A stretch of DNA of 6,318 bases from Verrucomicrobiales bacterium (lineage in GTDB: Bacteria > Verrucomicrobiota > Verrucomicrobiia > Verrucomicrobiales > Akkermansiaceae), in NCBI GenBank assembly GCA_003483645.1, contig DMYM01000200.1, positions 2,225 through 8,542 on the forward strand. The letters are read 5' to 3'. Positions 5,692 through 6,318 of the stretch are shown here, in pieces; position 1 is the stretch's first letter, and each line of letters opens with the position of its first letter. The position numbers and the translations under genes were made by a program. The notes under the pieces are model-generated. The model made no database searches. It was not told the DNA's origin and saw nothing but the letters and a program-made list of their open reading frames with translations.

Positions 5692-5730
5692 CCCCTCTGG
5701 TCCGGGAAGAGGCGCTGATGAGGAGAGGGG
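5692..5730. repeat. Inverted repeat downstream of fabF, possible transcript end
   Basis: CCCCTCT (5692-5698) is mirrored by AGAGGGG (5724-5730), a perfect 7-bp stem around a 25-nt loop; part of the left arm can instead pair with AGAGG at 5708-5712. It begins 16 nt after the fabF stop. No U-run follows on either strand, so it is not a standard intrinsic terminator, though it may stabilise the fabF 3' end. The rest of 5731-5828 holds a 13-bp palindrome TGCCAC-T-GTGGCA (5736-5748), the 9-bp direct repeat GGTCCGGGA (5699-5707 and 5756-5764), and no gene that I can support. Confidence 0.35.
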
Positions 5731-5827
5731 CGTGGTGCCACTGTGGCAGCCATCCGGTCCGGGAGAAACGGGACGACTCCCCCCGATGGAGATTAACCGG
5801 CGTGCACCACGAAGAGGGTGCCGTCCA

Positions 5828-5848
5828 CTCAGGAAGGGTTTTCCTGGG
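5828..5848 (-). terminator. Weak hairpin over the rpsU stop codon
   Basis: CTCAGGAA (5828-5835) pairs with TTCCTGGG (5841-5848), eight pairs including one G-U wobble, around a 5-nt loop. The minus-strand rpsU stop (5831-5829) lies within the stem. No U-run follows in the rpsU direction, so termination here is doubtful; the structure may act on mRNA stability instead. A second small stem (GCACC/GGTGC) lies a little further downstream near 5804-5822. Confidence 0.25.
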
Positions 5849-6110
5849 ACGCTTGTCCGGCAGCAGCAGCCTTGCGTTCTTCGGCTTTCCTCTCGGTCGC
5901 TTCCGAGACATAGCGCCAGCGCACACGGTTGCGTTTGATGGCGGTGCGAGCCTTGCGGCGCTTGCGTTCGATAGGCGTTTCAAAGGCCCGCCGGCGACGC
6001 ATTTCTTCAATGATCCCCTCCGTGTCGAGCTTGGTCTTCAACCGCTTGAGGGCCCGGTCGACAGACTCGCCCTTCTTTACCTGGATGCCGCGCTCGTGAC
6101 TTTTTGCCAT
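5829..6110 (-). CDS. rpsU: 30S ribosomal protein bS21
   Basis: A 93-aa, very basic small-subunit protein that helps base pairing during translation initiation. The family core is clear: VKKGESVDRALKRLKTKLD (11-29), then GIIEEMRRRRAFETPIERKRRKA (32-54). It is longer than E. coli S21 (71 aa): an extra basic segment with NRVRWRYVSEATERK and an Ala/Gln-rich tail (about 78-93) extend the C-terminus. The start ATG 6110 gives a normal N-terminus MAKSHERGIQVKKGE. No Shine-Dalgarno precedes it; instead there is a pyrimidine-rich tandem repeat. A promoter at 6156-6184 points to independent transcription, although it follows the putative secA on the same strand by 141 nt. It converges with fabF. Confidence 0.93.
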   Translation of the reverse strand: MAKSHERGIQVKKGESVDRALKRLKTKLDTEGIIEEMRRRRAFETPIERKRRKARTAIKRNRVRWRYVSEATERKAEERKAAAAGQASQENPS

Positions 6111-6112
6111 AC

Positions 6113-6128
6113 GAATAGAGGAATAGAG
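6113..6128 (-). repeat. Tandem 8-bp repeat in the rpsU leader
   Basis: GAATAGAG occurs twice without a gap (6113-6120 and 6121-6128). In the rpsU mRNA it reads CUCUAUUC twice, ending 2 nt before the start codon, in the place where a Shine-Dalgarno would be. Such a U/C-rich unstructured leader could bind ribosomal protein bS1 or a regulator; that is inference. Confidence 0.5.
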
Positions 6129-6155
6129 AAATTCAGCCTCTTCAGTGGGGCGCGG

Positions 6156-6184
6156 AGACTAGGAAGGCTCGACGGGGCCGTCAA
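6156..6184 (-). promoter_or_regulatory. Predicted promoter of rpsU
   Basis: On the minus strand TTGACG (6184-6179, 5 of 6 to consensus), a 17-nt spacer and TAGTCT (6161-6156, 3 of 6 with the key first T, A and last T). The start of transcription should be near 6149, giving a leader of about 40 nt that contains the tandem repeat. No terminator for the gene upstream is visible in 6185-6251. Confidence 0.5.
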
Positions 6185-6251
6185 GCGGAGATTTTGTAGC
6201 CTCCAGCGGGAATTTCAGGCGGCAAAACCGACGTCTCTGACCTGCCGGATG

Positions 6252-6318
6252 CTACGCCTGACGTCCACAGCACACCTTGTATTTCTTTCCCGATCCGCAG
6301 GGGCAGGGTTCGTTGCGA
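6252..6318 (-). CDS. secA: C-terminal end of a SEC-C zinc-motif protein, probably preprotein translocase SecA (cut by window edge)
   Basis: The last 21 codons read RNEPCPCGSGKKYKVCCGRQA before a TAG at 6252-6254. This is the SEC-C motif (C-x-C-x8-C-C), which binds one zinc and, at the end of SecA, contacts SecB and phospholipid. In SecA it is normally the extreme C-terminus, preceded by a flexible linker, exactly the position seen here. SecA is the ATPase that pushes secretory proteins through SecYEG. The motif also occurs in other proteins (YchJ-like, some methionine aminopeptidases), and the CC form in place of CH occurs in several of these as well as in many SecA proteins, so the assignment rests on the motif and its end position alone. 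Confidence 0.65.
   Translation of the reverse strand, partial: RNEPCPCGSGKKYKVCCGRQA

Noticed and set aside
5654..6010. Open frames on both strands in the fabF/rpsU junction
   Set aside because: Both run into the genes on either side in wrong frames, and lack recognisable motifs or ribosome sites.
6185..6251. Terminator after the putative secA
   Set aside because: Only stems of three to four base pairs were found, with no U-run in the right place.

Overview
The window looks like an ordinary chromosomal stretch of a GC-rich (roughly 60% by eye) Gram-negative bacterium. The protein flavour (RuvC opening with AIDPAIRNTG, an ExbB/ExbD operon, a basic bS21 with an extended tail, and few strong Shine-Dalgarno sites before first genes) fits the Verrucomicrobiota/PVC group. 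That placement is inference, not proof. I see no phage, IS, CRISPR, tRNA or rRNA sequence.

Layout. Positions 1-1991 are a minus-strand block, read right to left: a RhlE-type DEAD-box RNA helicase (DEVD in motif II), then ruvC (Holliday junction resolvase), then the first 61 codons of lipB (octanoyltransferase), cut by the left edge. A 125-bp divergent region (1992-2116) separates it from a plus-strand operon. This region holds a sigma70-like promoter whose -35 lies inside a 24-bp imperfect palindrome, a good candidate operator.

The plus-strand operon (2117-4361) is tightly packed: exbB/tolQ-like proton channel, exbD/tolR-like partner (4-nt overlap), a single-pass protein with a TonB-like C-terminal domain (17-nt overlap), and an 81-aa membrane-anchored zinc-ribbon protein (1-nt gap). 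ExbB and ExbD should convert proton-motive force into movement of the TonB-like protein to energise outer-membrane transport. The zinc-ribbon protein is unexplained. After a 64-nt gap comes fabF (beta-ketoacyl-ACP synthase II, fatty acid elongation), complete and with all catalytic residues.

fabF converges on rpsU (ribosomal protein bS21, minus strand) across about 150 bp with inverted repeats but no classical U-run terminator. rpsU has a good upstream promoter and a tandem 8-bp repeat right before its start codon. The right edge carries the last 21 codons of a minus-strand gene ending in a SEC-C zinc motif, most likely secA.

The most interesting part is the regulated exbB-exbD-TonB-like-zinc-ribbon cassette and its palindromic promoter. 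The rest is well-known housekeeping content.
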